Both the position numbers and the translations under genes were made by a program. Below, piece by piece: positions 46,047-53,652 of a DNA stretch of 60,837 nt (position 1 is the first letter of the stretch; every line of letters begins with the position of its first letter). The notes under the pieces were generated by a model, which made no database searches, was not told the DNA's origin, and was given only the letters and a program-made list of their open reading frames with translations. The stretch comes from UBA1275 sp038124025 (GTDB lineage: Bacteria; Bacteroidota; Rhodothermia; Balneolales; Balneolaceae): NCBI GenBank assembly GCA_038124025.1, contig JAYPBC010000013.1, positions 1 through 60,837 on the forward strand. The letters run 5' to 3'.

Positions 46047-46496
46047 ATGAACGTACCTTTTTCATTACAAACAGTTGTGCGAATCTTTGTGGGAGGCATA
46101 TTCATATTATCGAGCATAGGAAAATTCATCGACAGCAGTGACGCTCAATATTTAGTTGAATTGCTTAGCATGAATATTTACTGGCTCATTGAGTACAAAA
46201 CCTTCATTGTTCTTACTATCACCGTCTTAGAATTGATACTTGGTATTTTATTAGTGCTTAATCGCTACACATTATTCTCTTATGTGATAGCTGCACTCCT
46301 AATTACCTCCCTGTCCTCCGTTCTACTATTTTTCAAAATCCAAGGAACTCAGGTAGCGGCTTGTGGCTGTTTTGGTGCATTTGATTTACTTTCTGGCCCT
46401 AATGCTACCCTTGCAAAAAATGGGGTTTTACTTGTTTTAATTATTTATAGCATCTTTGCAAACACCAAAAAAATACACGTCCAACCAGTCGATTAA
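46047..46496 (+). CDS. MauE/DoxX-like membrane protein
   Basis: 149 residues with about four hydrophobic helices (roughly 7-27, 50-75, 80-100, 125-143). The ACGCFGAFDLLS motif with two closely placed cysteines is typical of MauE-like proteins, which are related to DoxX and often take part in thiol/disulfide handling. No methylamine dehydrogenase gene is nearby, so the classical MauE role is unlikely. It ends convergently with cdsA and the stops overlap by 4 bases (46493-46496). Confidence 0.82.
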   Translation: MNVPFSLQTVVRIFVGGIFILSSIGKFIDSSDAQYLVELLSMNIYWLIEYKTFIVLTITVLELILGILLVLNRYTLFSYVIAALLITSLSSVLLFFKIQGTQVAACGCFGAFDLLSGPNATLAKNGVLLVLIIYSIFANTKKIHVQPVD

Positions 46497-47293
46497 AAAA
46501 CAAATTGCAGGTAAACATAGGCTGCTGGAGCGGCGAGCAATAAGGCATCAAACCGATCAAAAAAACCTCCATGCCCTGGAATTAGTCCCGAGGAATCTTT
46601 TGCATTAGCCTTTCTTTTAATCTTGCTTTCTAATAGATCTCCAATAGGGCCAAAAGTAGCTGCCAAGAGTGCCATTGGAAGTAATTCTAGTAAGGTTAAA
46701 GGCTTATCAAATGGCATTGCGAAGAAAACTAAAAGCATTCCTATCACACTACCTAGATAACCAAATGCTAAACCCTCCCACGTTTTATTAGGACTTATAG
46801 TGGGGGCTAATGGACGTTTGCCAAAGGCTTTACCTCCAAAATATGCCAAACTGTCTGCCCCCCAAACCATAAATACCAACATAATGGTCAGTATAAAACC
46901 GTCTACTTTTGTCCCAAAGCTATCTATCAGTATAAGACTAAGCATACCAATAGGTGCATAGAGTCCCGCAAAAAAAGTTGAACTAAGTTTGGGTAAGCTA
47001 GCAGAAGAGGTACTAAAGGTTTGCTTAGAAGTAAACAGTAAAAACAGCAGTAATCCTATTTCGAAGACATATGGGAGTTCTGGCGATAATAAAACCCACA
47101 AACCAAATGAATAAGGGAATATTGAATCGCTGGGAGTCAATGCTCCATCTAACAGCCTAATCAACTCGAATTGAATGAGCAGGGTAATACCTATAATCAT
47201 TGTTTTGAAATACCACCCTCCCATCCATGCCATCCATACAAAAACAATGGCAGCAGGTAAGGCTACTAGAATACGCTGAAGTGAATTGCTCAT
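46493..47293 (-). CDS. cdsA: Phosphatidate cytidylyltransferase
   Basis: Makes CDP-diacylglycerol, the precursor of phosphatidylglycerol, phosphatidylethanolamine and cardiolipin. The 266-residue polytopic protein has ADSLAYFGGKAFGKRPLAP, SPNKTWEGLAFGYLGS and the CdsA signature KDSSGLIPGHGGFFDRFDAL near the C-terminus with the catalytic Asp pair. About seven to eight hydrophobic segments are visible. It follows the DUF2007 gene with one base between them, downstream of the CPBP protease gene; these three appear to form an operon. Confidence 0.95.
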   Translation of the reverse strand: MSNSLQRILVALPAAIVFVWMAWMGGWYFKTMIIGITLLIQFELIRLLDGALTPSDSIFPYSFGLWVLLSPELPYVFEIGLLLFLLFTSKQTFSTSSASLPKLSSTFFAGLYAPIGMLSLILIDSFGTKVDGFILTIMLVFMVWGADSLAYFGGKAFGKRPLAPTISPNKTWEGLAFGYLGSVIGMLLVFFAMPFDKPLTLLELLPMALLAATFGPIGDLLESKIKRKANAKDSSGLIPGHGGFFDRFDALLLAAPAAYVYLQFVF

Positions 47294-47294
47294 T

Positions 47295-47639
47295 CTACTC
47301 GCTTTCTAGATCTGTTTGCTTAGATTGATCGTCTCCTTTTTGCGTAGAGATATTCTCGGAATCCAATGAATCCTCCAAAAGTGCATCATCCAAAGGTGCT
47401 TGTGGAATGCTTTCTAATAAATCTGTTGCCTGTTCGGCATACTCATTAGGCACATATAAATACATAAGGGCCATTTCACCCACCACTAAGCTATACGCTG
47501 TATCACGCTTTGACAGAATTTGTGAAGGAATAGTATGATCCTTTAGAAAATTATGGGCTAGGTTTACTTCAAATTCATGTGTGCTTTCTAAAATACAGGT
47601 CCAGTCTTTTATAGCATTTGGGTTGGGACTGCTAAACAT
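47295..47639 (-). CDS. DUF2007-type putative signal-transducing protein
   Basis: 114 residues. The core is LESTHEFEVNLAHNFLKDHTI, PSQILSKRDTAYSLVVGE and LMYLYVPNEYAEQATDLLES, matching DUF2007: two beta-alpha units with a loop and the Asp/Glu-rich tail. This small domain occurs in many Bacteroidota as a gene next to cdsA or CAAX protease genes; its role is unknown. It lies 1 base before cdsA and 16 bases after the protease gene, so it is very likely cotranscribed with both. Confidence 0.82.
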   Translation of the reverse strand: MFSSPNPNAIKDWTCILESTHEFEVNLAHNFLKDHTIPSQILSKRDTAYSLVVGEMALMYLYVPNEYAEQATDLLESIPQAPLDDALLEDSLDSENISTQKGDDQSKQTDLESE

Positions 47640-47655
47640 AAAAATACTCCGCTAA

Positions 47656-48606
47656 TCATTCAGAGGTACTGACTATTGGTGATGATACATTCGCCAAAAA
47701 TCGTTTATGTAAGATACTTAATAGTGTAATCAGTAACACGACTCCAATTAAAATCCCTGCCCATGGCAAATCGGTATCCGTTGTAAGTTCTTGATTAAGC
47801 ATTTCAGGGTATATGGTACTCAAAATAACCTGACCTCCATTGTTCACTAAATGAGCTACCATAGCAGGAATTAGACTATTGGACACATAGGTTATGTAAG
47901 CGAATAAGATTCCGAGGGCAGCAAGGGGCAAGATTCGGGTAATTTGCAAATGATATGCTCCAAAAATGAACCCCGAAATAATGATGGCGGCCCATATACC
48001 CCAAGACTTTTCAAGTGAGCGCTGAACATAGCCACGATACATTATCTCCTCACAAATAGAGGGAACCAGTCCAATATGAAACAGACCCATCCACAGAATA
48101 TTTTCTGAGCCTAACAGCTTGGCGATCATCTCATCCATGCTCTGTTGCATTTCAGCCATCCACTCTGGCACCGGTAAAAAAGCGTTTATCCATCCTAGAA
48201 AGATAACGGTGGGATAGGCAACAATGGTTAGTACAATGGCCCAAGCAATATATTTATGGGTATCTGGGTTTATTTGTAATCGTAAAAATGACCTCCTAGT
48301 ACCCGCTTTTGCCGCCAAGCGTGTAACCAATAAGGATCCCAATGCAAAAACAGTTATTTGCCCAGTAGTATTAATCCAAAAAAAGACCGTTGTTTGTTCA
48401 CTGAGCACCTGCATAAGCGCCTCGATATTGGTCGGATCATCCACCAAAAATACTGCTGCAACTACTCCAACCAAGCCACCCACCACATTAAAAGCAATAA
48501 GGGCTAGGAAAACCCAAATAATGGCCATAACACCCAGATCAAATCCATGGCGCTCATACCAAGACACATTATTGGTATCTGTGTTGACGGTAGAGTACTC
48601 TGACAT
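47656..48606 (-). CDS. CPBP family intramembrane glutamic endopeptidase
   Basis: 316 residues, about eight membrane helices. The CPBP/Abi motifs are visible: EEIMYRGYVQRSLE (paired glutamates and arginine), FIFGAYHLQ (histidine) and MVAHLVNNGG (histidine-asparagine). Members cleave within membranes and include CAAX proteases and bacteriocin self-immunity proteins; the substrate here is unknown. It is the first gene of a probable operon with DUF2007 and cdsA. Upstream on the same strand is a DUF4199-like gene, separated by a terminator-like hairpin. Confidence 0.9.
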   Translation of the reverse strand: MSEYSTVNTDTNNVSWYERHGFDLGVMAIIWVFLALIAFNVVGGLVGVVAAVFLVDDPTNIEALMQVLSEQTTVFFWINTTGQITVFALGSLLVTRLAAKAGTRRSFLRLQINPDTHKYIAWAIVLTIVAYPTVIFLGWINAFLPVPEWMAEMQQSMDEMIAKLLGSENILWMGLFHIGLVPSICEEIMYRGYVQRSLEKSWGIWAAIIISGFIFGAYHLQITRILPLAALGILFAYITYVSNSLIPAMVAHLVNNGGQVILSTIYPEMLNQELTTDTDLPWAGILIGVVLLITLLSILHKRFLANVSSPIVSTSE

Positions 48607-48628
48607 AATAAGAGATAAAGTTAAAAGT

Positions 48629-48658
48629 AAAGAGCCGACTCAGTAAGCCAGCTCCTTT
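48629..48658 (-). terminator. Terminator-like hairpin after the DUF4199-like gene
   Basis: On the minus strand AAAGGAGC, a mismatch, GGCT, a 5-base loop TACTG, AGTC and GCTCTTT can form a long imperfect hairpin that ends in a U-rich stretch. It lies about 25 bases past the stop at 48683 and about 22 bases upstream of the protease start, so it may end the previous transcript. Confidence 0.5.
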
Positions 48659-48682
48659 AAGTAAACCAGATAAAAGACTGCG

Positions 48683-49304
48683 TTATTCTTCTTCTTTGGC
48701 GAATATTTTGGCACTGATCATGCCTGATATTACATTGATTATACTTAAACTAACAAATNNNNNNNNNNNNNNNNNNNNNNNNNNNNNNNNNNNNNNNNNN
48801 NNNNNNNNNNNNNNNNNNNNNNNNNNNNNNNNNNNNNNNNNNNNNNNNNNNNNNNNNNGCATTCATTGATCCTGGCTCGGGGCTAAATGAAAGTGCTTGG
48901 TCAATTTGATCTTGAGTTAATCCTTGAGCCTCTAAAGTAGCAATAGTATACTGCATGAGTGCTTCGTTCATGCCAGTATCAATAATTTCTGTCCAAAATA
49001 AAGAGATTACTGTTCCAACAATTAGCGTAACTAAACCCGCTAAGAATCCTAATAAAGCACCTTTTCCAATTGGATAAGTAAGATTAAATCCTTTTGCGTA
49101 CATACGGTTGGCAATAACCCCAGCAATAGATGATATTAAGCATGCGCCAATTCCTAAGCCCTGTCCGGCTCCGGAAGAACCTGCAATGGTCAAATAGGTA
49201 CTTGCCAATCCTATAACCGTATATACTATAGCGGTAATTAAACCAGCAGTAATAACGGCATTCCAATAACTTGGCATACCATGATGTGTGGTCTCTGTAG
49301 TCAT
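48683..49304 (-). CDS. DUF4199-like membrane protein, interrupted by an assembly gap
   Basis: The N-terminal part (49304 down to 48859) reads MTTETTHHGMPSYWNAVITA, with hydrophobic helices, IGACLISSIAGVIANRMYAKG and a short acidic end before the gap. After the 100-N gap the minus strand resumes as VSLSIINVISGMISAKIF AKEE and stops at 48683-48685. The segment is typical of a DUF4199 C-terminus (INVISGxISAxIF). The two parts are not in frame through exactly 100 N, so the real gap length is not 100. The gene is therefore likely whole in the organism but incomplete here. Function unknown. Confidence 0.7.
48759..48858. other. Assembly gap (100 N)
   Basis: Exactly 100 undetermined bases, the conventional placeholder for a scaffold gap of unknown size. 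It lies inside the DUF4199-like gene. Both flanks read as the same gene on the minus strand, which supports the join and suggests a short true gap. Confidence 0.97.
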
Positions 49305-49428
49305 TTAATTTTTATTAATGGTTAGTTTATTTAGTTATTTGGTCTTTTATATTCTCTTAACGCTTACAAGGTCATCATATAAGTTGCTACTGAATAATAC
49401 TATCTTAGTTGTATACGTAAGAATTACC

Positions 49429-49914
49429 TCATAGTTGCACGTTTGATGAAGTACTACCTTTTGAGCTCATGAACAGGGAAGCCATTAGTCCAAAACATAC
49501 CCCTAACAATAATCGGGAATAATGAGTATTTGTCCAAATATTCAACGCATTAAATAAGACATCAAAGCCTGTTAAGCCAAGAAAGAAAAAGAACAAGCGC
49601 ATAGATAGTTTAGTCTTGGGCCAAATGTCAAGGCTGGGTGTCATAACTTTTAACCAAAAACCAAGTGCAAAGGCACCATATATTCCAATACATCGTGAAC
49701 ACACGGCCATTTGAATTCCCAAAAAATCAAATGATCGGGACGGATCCTGATGACATACCCAAGAAAAAAAGGTGTAATGCCAATGAAAAGGAGCTATAAC
49801 CTCCTGTGCATACCATCCGGGGCCTAAACTAAGTAATGCTAGCAGTGAACTCCCTATCAAAAGCAGAAAATACACCCGGTCGGATATCGCAGATTGGGCT
49901 AGGAGTTTTCCCAT
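49429..49914 (-). CDS. DUF2085 membrane protein
   Basis: 161 residues with about four hydrophobic helices. The family signature is clear: FFSWVCHQDPSRSFDFLGIQ followed by MAVCSRCIGIYGAFALGFWL, with CHQ and CxRC cysteines that could bind metal or form disulfides. The function of DUF2085 is not established. It lies one base downstream of the thioesterase gene, in an apparent accA-thioesterase-DUF2085 operon. The 124 bases before the DUF4199-like gene show no gene. Confidence 0.88.
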   Translation of the reverse strand: MGKLLAQSAISDRVYFLLLIGSSLLALLSLGPGWYAQEVIAPFHWHYTFFSWVCHQDPSRSFDFLGIQMAVCSRCIGIYGAFALGFWLKVMTPSLDIWPKTKLSMRLFFFFLGLTGFDVLFNALNIWTNTHYSRLLLGVCFGLMASLFMSSKGSTSSNVQL

Positions 49915-49915
49915 T

Positions 49916-50338
49916 TCACAGTACCTCTAATAAATACTTAGGGGCCCTGCATGGTTTTCTGGTAGTCGCATTCATAAACACCAAAGTAACTTCTCCCAAA
50001 GCACACCGTTTATCACGTTGTTGAGCAAACACTTCATAATAGGTTACCAATTTTACGGAAGGTTTAGAATATAAGTGGACCTTAATTAGAATTTCCTCGT
50101 CATAAAAAAGAGGCTGCTTATAATCTATTTCTGAATGAACAACTGGCAACATAATCCCTTCATCCTCCATAGCGTCATAAGACATTCCTAGACTTCTAAT
50201 CATTTCCGTTCGGGCTTCCTCAAAGTATTCTAGATAGCGCCCATAATACACATATCCCATCTTATCGGTCTCACTATATCTACTCCGTAATCGATACTCG
50301 AAGCTATGAATGGGTGAAGCATCTGGAAATTGAACCAT
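49916..50338 (-). CDS. Acyl-CoA thioesterase, YbgC/FadM (hotdog) family
   Basis: 140-residue single hotdog domain. RYSETDKMGYVYYGRYLEYF contains the catalytic Asp (TDKMGYVYYG), followed by the helix region EEARTEMIRSLG and strands ending VTLVFMNATTRKPCRAP. These thioesterases hydrolyse acyl-CoA or 4-hydroxybenzoyl-CoA; the chain length preference is unknown. It lies 6 bases after accA and 1 base before the DUF2085 gene. Co-location with accA fits a fatty-acid metabolism role (inference). Confidence 0.9.
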   Translation of the reverse strand: MVQFPDASPIHSFEYRLRSRYSETDKMGYVYYGRYLEYFEEARTEMIRSLGMSYDAMEDEGIMLPVVHSEIDYKQPLFYDEEILIKVHLYSKPSVKLVTYYEVFAQQRDKRCALGEVTLVFMNATTRKPCRAPKYLLEVL

Positions 50339-50344
50339 ACTCGT

Positions 50345-51292
50345 TTACTTGTACTGTCCCATGGCCGAATATTTGGCTATTCTTTGATCAATCAGTTTTT
50401 TTGAACTTTTTTTAGAAAGTGATGATAGACTTTTGAGCAACTGCTTTTTTACAGCTTCTGCTGCTTCATCGTAATCTCGATGCGCACCTGCTAAAGGCTC
50501 TTTTATAACTCCATCAATAATACCAAACTCTAGTAGATCAGGGGCGGTTAACTTGAGGGCAGAAGCGGCCTGCTCCTTATAATCCCATGTTTTCCATAGA
50601 ATGGAAGAACAAGACTCTGGCGAAATCACGGAGTACCAAGTGTTTTCCATCATGAATACTTCATTCCCCATGCCAATTCCAATAGCACCACCGCTTGCTC
50701 CTTCCCCAATAATAATGGTTACTATGGGTACTTTTAGCATAGCCATTCGTTTAAGATTGCGTGCAATAGCCTCCGCTTGACCACGTTCTTCTGCTTCAAG
50801 TCCGGGGAAGGCTCCGGGCGTATCAACCAGTGTTAGAACAGGAATGCCAAATTTTTCTGCCATTTCCATGAGCCTGTAGGCCTTTCGATATCCCTCAGGA
50901 TTTGCCATACCGAAGTTACGATAGGTACGACTAGCGGTATCTCTTCCTTTTTGATGCCCAATAATACATACCGTTTGACCGTCTATTTCACCAAGTCCGC
51001 CTACAATGGCTTTATCATCGGCATGGAAACGATCCCCATGTAATTCAATGAATCGATCACAAATTCGCTCAATATAATCTAGGGTATATGGCCGTTCTGG
51101 ATGTCGTGCCAACTGAACCCGTTGCCAGCGTGTCAAATTCTCAAATATATTCTTTTGAAGACTTTCCACCTTAGACTTCAAGCTCTCCACCTCCTTACTT
51201 AGGACTCCTTCGGTGCTTGAAGAAAGCTGCTCTAATTCTTGGATTTTTTTTTCCAAATCGGCAATGGGTTGTTCAAATTCTAGATACTGCAT
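50345..51292 (-). CDS. accA: Acetyl-CoA carboxylase carboxyltransferase subunit alpha
   Basis: Half of the carboxyltransferase that makes malonyl-CoA for fatty-acid synthesis; AccD, AccB and AccC are not in the window. The 315-residue protein has an N-terminal coiled-coil (about 1-55), ARHPERPYTLDYIERI, LHGDRFHADDKAIVGG, LVDTPGAFPGLEAEERGQ, and GEGASGGAIGIGMGNEVFM, then EQAASALKLTAPDLLEFGIID. Length is normal. A TAAATTTG element lies 7 bases upstream of its ATG. It heads a tight operon with a thioesterase and DUF2085. Confidence 0.96.
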   Translation of the reverse strand: MQYLEFEQPIADLEKKIQELEQLSSSTEGVLSKEVESLKSKVESLQKNIFENLTRWQRVQLARHPERPYTLDYIERICDRFIELHGDRFHADDKAIVGGLGEIDGQTVCIIGHQKGRDTASRTYRNFGMANPEGYRKAYRLMEMAEKFGIPVLTLVDTPGAFPGLEAEERGQAEAIARNLKRMAMLKVPIVTIIIGEGASGGAIGIGMGNEVFMMENTWYSVISPESCSSILWKTWDYKEQAASALKLTAPDLLEFGIIDGVIKEPLAGAHRDYDEAAEAVKKQLLKSLSSLSKKSSKKLIDQRIAKYSAMGQYK

Positions 51293-51299
51293 GTATAAT

Positions 51300-51307
51300 C
51301 AAATTTA
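51300..51307 (-). promoter_or_regulatory. TAnnTTTG element seven bases before accA
   Basis: On the minus strand TAAATTTG is followed by ATTATAC and then the accA ATG. TTTG at 51324-51327 lies only 16 bases upstream, slightly shorter than usual. If used, the mRNA would have practically no leader. Confidence 0.4.
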
Positions 51308-51378
51308 ATTTACTTAAATATAGCAAATCCCCACGTCTAAAAGTGGTTTTCTCTGGTTGATGTATTTCTCGCTTGATT

Positions 51379-51416
51379 TAAAGAGTAGCCTGCGATCCCT
51401 ACGAACATACTCTTTA
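51379..51416. repeat. Perfect 9-base inverted repeat at the end of a glycosyltransferase gene
   Basis: TAAAGAGTA (51379-51387) and TACTCTTTA (51408-51416) are perfect complements around a 20-base loop. The repeat covers the stop codon (51414-51416) of the DPM1-like gene. There is no U-tract on the minus strand. Role unknown: it could be a stability hairpin, terminator remnant or RNA-binding site. The remaining spacer to accA (51293-51378) has no gene. Confidence 0.45.
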
Positions 51417-52142
51417 TAGCTGACCAAATATACTGCGTATTTTAAGGGCCCAAACTCTCCAAATAGCTTCTCGTACAATACCTTTAGACATTTTAGATAC
51501 CCCTTCTTCACGCTCCCTAAAAATGATGGATACTTCTCTCAAGCTGAATCCTGCTTTCCAAGCTCTAAAATGGAGTTCTATCTGAAAGGCATAACCATTG
51601 GATCTCATCCTATCTAATGATATGGACTCTATAACTCTACGATGGATACATTTAAAGCCGGCAGTGGTATCTTTTACCGGTAAACCCGTTATGAGTCTTG
51701 CATAAATATTTGCCCCATATGAAAGTATTAATCGACTCAGGGGCCAGTTCACAATACTTATTCCATTAGCATAACGGGAGCCTATTGCAATATCCGTATC
51801 TCCACTTTGAACAGCTTCGATTAATCTAGGCACATCTTCAGGTGCGTGTGAAAAATCCGCATCCATCTCACACACATATTCATAATCATGCTCTAAGGCA
51901 TATTCAAATCCCCGAACATAGGCAGTACCCAAACCCAATTTACCTTCACGTTCTACTAAGTGGATTCGGTTTGGATAAGCATTTTGCTGTTCTTTAATCC
52001 GTTCTGCTGTGCCATCTGGAGAGCCATCATCTACAAATAAGATATCCACCTCGGTTTCCAAGGCCATGAGTGTATGAATCATGCGGACAGCATTCGTTGC
52101 CTCATTATAGGTAGGTATTATGATTAATGGGTGCTGTTGCAT
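51414..52142 (-). CDS. Polyprenyl-phosphate mannose/glucose synthase-like GT2 (DPM1 type)
   Basis: 242 residues, single GT2 domain without C-terminal membrane helices, as in DPM1/Ppm1-like enzymes. Motifs are LIIIPTYNEATNAVRMI, VDDGSPDGTAERI, REGKLGLGTAYVRGF, CEMDADFSHAPEDVPRL (DxD-type metal site) and GSRYANG. It would move a sugar from a nucleotide donor to polyprenyl phosphate on the cytoplasmic face of the membrane. It lies 13 bases downstream of the sugar-1-phosphate transferase gene and probably shares its transcript, pointing to glycan or glycoprotein synthesis. The sugar is not known. Confidence 0.9.
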   Translation of the reverse strand: MQQHPLIIIPTYNEATNAVRMIHTLMALETEVDILFVDDGSPDGTAERIKEQQNAYPNRIHLVEREGKLGLGTAYVRGFEYALEHDYEYVCEMDADFSHAPEDVPRLIEAVQSGDTDIAIGSRYANGISIVNWPLSRLILSYGANIYARLITGLPVKDTTAGFKCIHRRVIESISLDRMRSNGYAFQIELHFRAWKAGFSLREVSIIFREREEGVSKMSKGIVREAIWRVWALKIRSIFGQL

Positions 52143-52155
52143 TAGCTTTGTAAAA

Positions 52156-53565
52156 TTACTGACCTTTGCCTTTAATCATTGTGATTAACGTATTAATAAT
52201 AATTTTTATATCCATTCGTAACGAAATGTTTTCTACATAATACAAATCATACTTGGTTTTTTCTTTCACATCATCCAGTGAGGCATCATATTTCCATTTT
52301 ACCTGTGCCCATCCGGTAATCCCTGGGCGAACTCTTAGGCGTCTCATATACAATGGAATTTGGTCTTTAAACTGCTCAACAAAATGTTCTCTCTCGGGTC
52401 GGGGGCCTACTAAACTCATTTGTCCTCGAATGACATTGTAGAGCTGAGGTAACTCATCGACTCGTAGTTTACGCAACCAATAACCTATGCTAGTAACTCG
52501 AGGATCGTCCTTTTTAGCCCACATCGGTCCTGTTTTATGTTCTGCGTCTTGTACCATAGTCCGGAATTTATTCATGATGAAGGGCTTTCCATTACGCCCT
52601 ATACGTTCTTGACGAAAAATAACCGGACCTGGAGATCCTAAGCGAATTAGTAGTGCCACCAACAACAATAAAGGTGATAGTACAATCAACACAATTACCG
52701 AAATAATGACATCCATCAGGCGTTTTACGGCTTTCTCCCAAAGTGGCATAGGCTCTGGAGAAATTTCAATGATTGGCATACCAAATATCTGGTTTGTTTT
52801 AGATAAACCACTCACAATCTGGTAGAAATCAGGTAAGAGTTTCAGGCGAATATCTGGGTTATCCAGTTTTGATATGATGGCAACCAGATCCTCTCGGCCA
52901 TTGGCTTCTACGGCTACCAACACATCCTGAATTTTGTACTTATAGATAATTTGATCCATGTCAGAAAGTTGCCCAATTACATCCTCTGGATATATACCTG
53001 ATTCAATATCTGGGCCCTTGCCATTTACTTGAATGTATCCAAGAACTTCCATGCCCAAAATTTTATTTCGCATTAGATCATCGAAGGCCATCTTAGCGTT
53101 TGAGCCTGTGCCAACAATTAATGTTTTATGTAGCCCCCTGCCTCTTTTTGCGTATAATCGCTGCAGAGTTCTAATGACAAAACGGTTGGTTATGGTAGCC
53201 GCCAAAATAATACCCCAGTAAAAAAAGATAATACCGTGGTGGTTTCCGCCCTCAATAAACAACCAATGATCCCAAACCACATACAATACCAACCCTCCCA
53301 ACATCACAGCCTTAACGACTCGCGTAAATTCATCCAGTCTAGAGATTAAATATATACGCTTATATAATCCTGATAACACAAATACTCCAAGCCAATAGCT
53401 ACTGAATACCACTCCTGCAGTGAACATATCTAAGCCAAAATCAGCCATTCTTGAATCTAAATAATTAGAATAACGTGAATGAAAAACAAACCAACTTGCC
53501 AGTAAAAGTAGATAATCAAGGGCACTCGTTAATATGACTTCGCGATATCGTTGCACGGAAAGCAA
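52156..53565 (-). CDS. Undecaprenyl-phosphate sugar-1-phosphate transferase (WcaJ-like)
   Basis: 469 residues. About four to five N-terminal membrane helices, a CoA-binding-like Rossmann segment (about 150-260: HKTLIVGTGSNAKMAFDDLM), then the complete catalytic domain: RLMDVIISVIVLIVL, IFRQERIGRNGKPFIMNKF, the DELPQLYNVI catalytic Asp-Glu pair, SLVGPRPEREHF and RPGITGWAQVKW. Members start a lipid-linked oligosaccharide by putting glucose-1-P or a similar sugar-P on undecaprenyl phosphate. All catalytic features are intact, unlike the related region in the protein at 54800-56896. It is the first gene of a two-gene operon with the DPM1-like gene and is divergent from tgt. Confidence 0.93.
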   Translation of the reverse strand: MLSVQRYREVILTSALDYLLLLASWFVFHSRYSNYLDSRMADFGLDMFTAGVVFSSYWLGVFVLSGLYKRIYLISRLDEFTRVVKAVMLGGLVLYVVWDHWLFIEGGNHHGIIFFYWGIILAATITNRFVIRTLQRLYAKRGRGLHKTLIVGTGSNAKMAFDDLMRNKILGMEVLGYIQVNGKGPDIESGIYPEDVIGQLSDMDQIIYKYKIQDVLVAVEANGREDLVAIISKLDNPDIRLKLLPDFYQIVSGLSKTNQIFGMPIIEISPEPMPLWEKAVKRLMDVIISVIVLIVLSPLLLLVALLIRLGSPGPVIFRQERIGRNGKPFIMNKFRTMVQDAEHKTGPMWAKKDDPRVTSIGYWLRKLRVDELPQLYNVIRGQMSLVGPRPEREHFVEQFKDQIPLYMRRLRVRPGITGWAQVKWKYDASLDDVKEKTKYDLYYVENISLRMDIKIIINTLITMIKGKGQ

Positions 53566-53652
53566 ATGGATGGTTAGATTCGTAATTTAAATTTTCAAAA
53601 AGTACGGATTTTTAATCTGTATGTATAACCGAAACCACTATATGCCTTTATT

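Noticed and set aside
47656..48606. CPBP protease as bacteriocin immunity gene
   Set aside because: No bacteriocin or leader-peptide gene nearby; the operon with cdsA suggests a lipid or envelope role.
52156..53565. Catalytic loss also in the second sugar transferase
   Set aside because: This one keeps RQERIG, the DELPQL pair and RPGITGW, so it appears functional.
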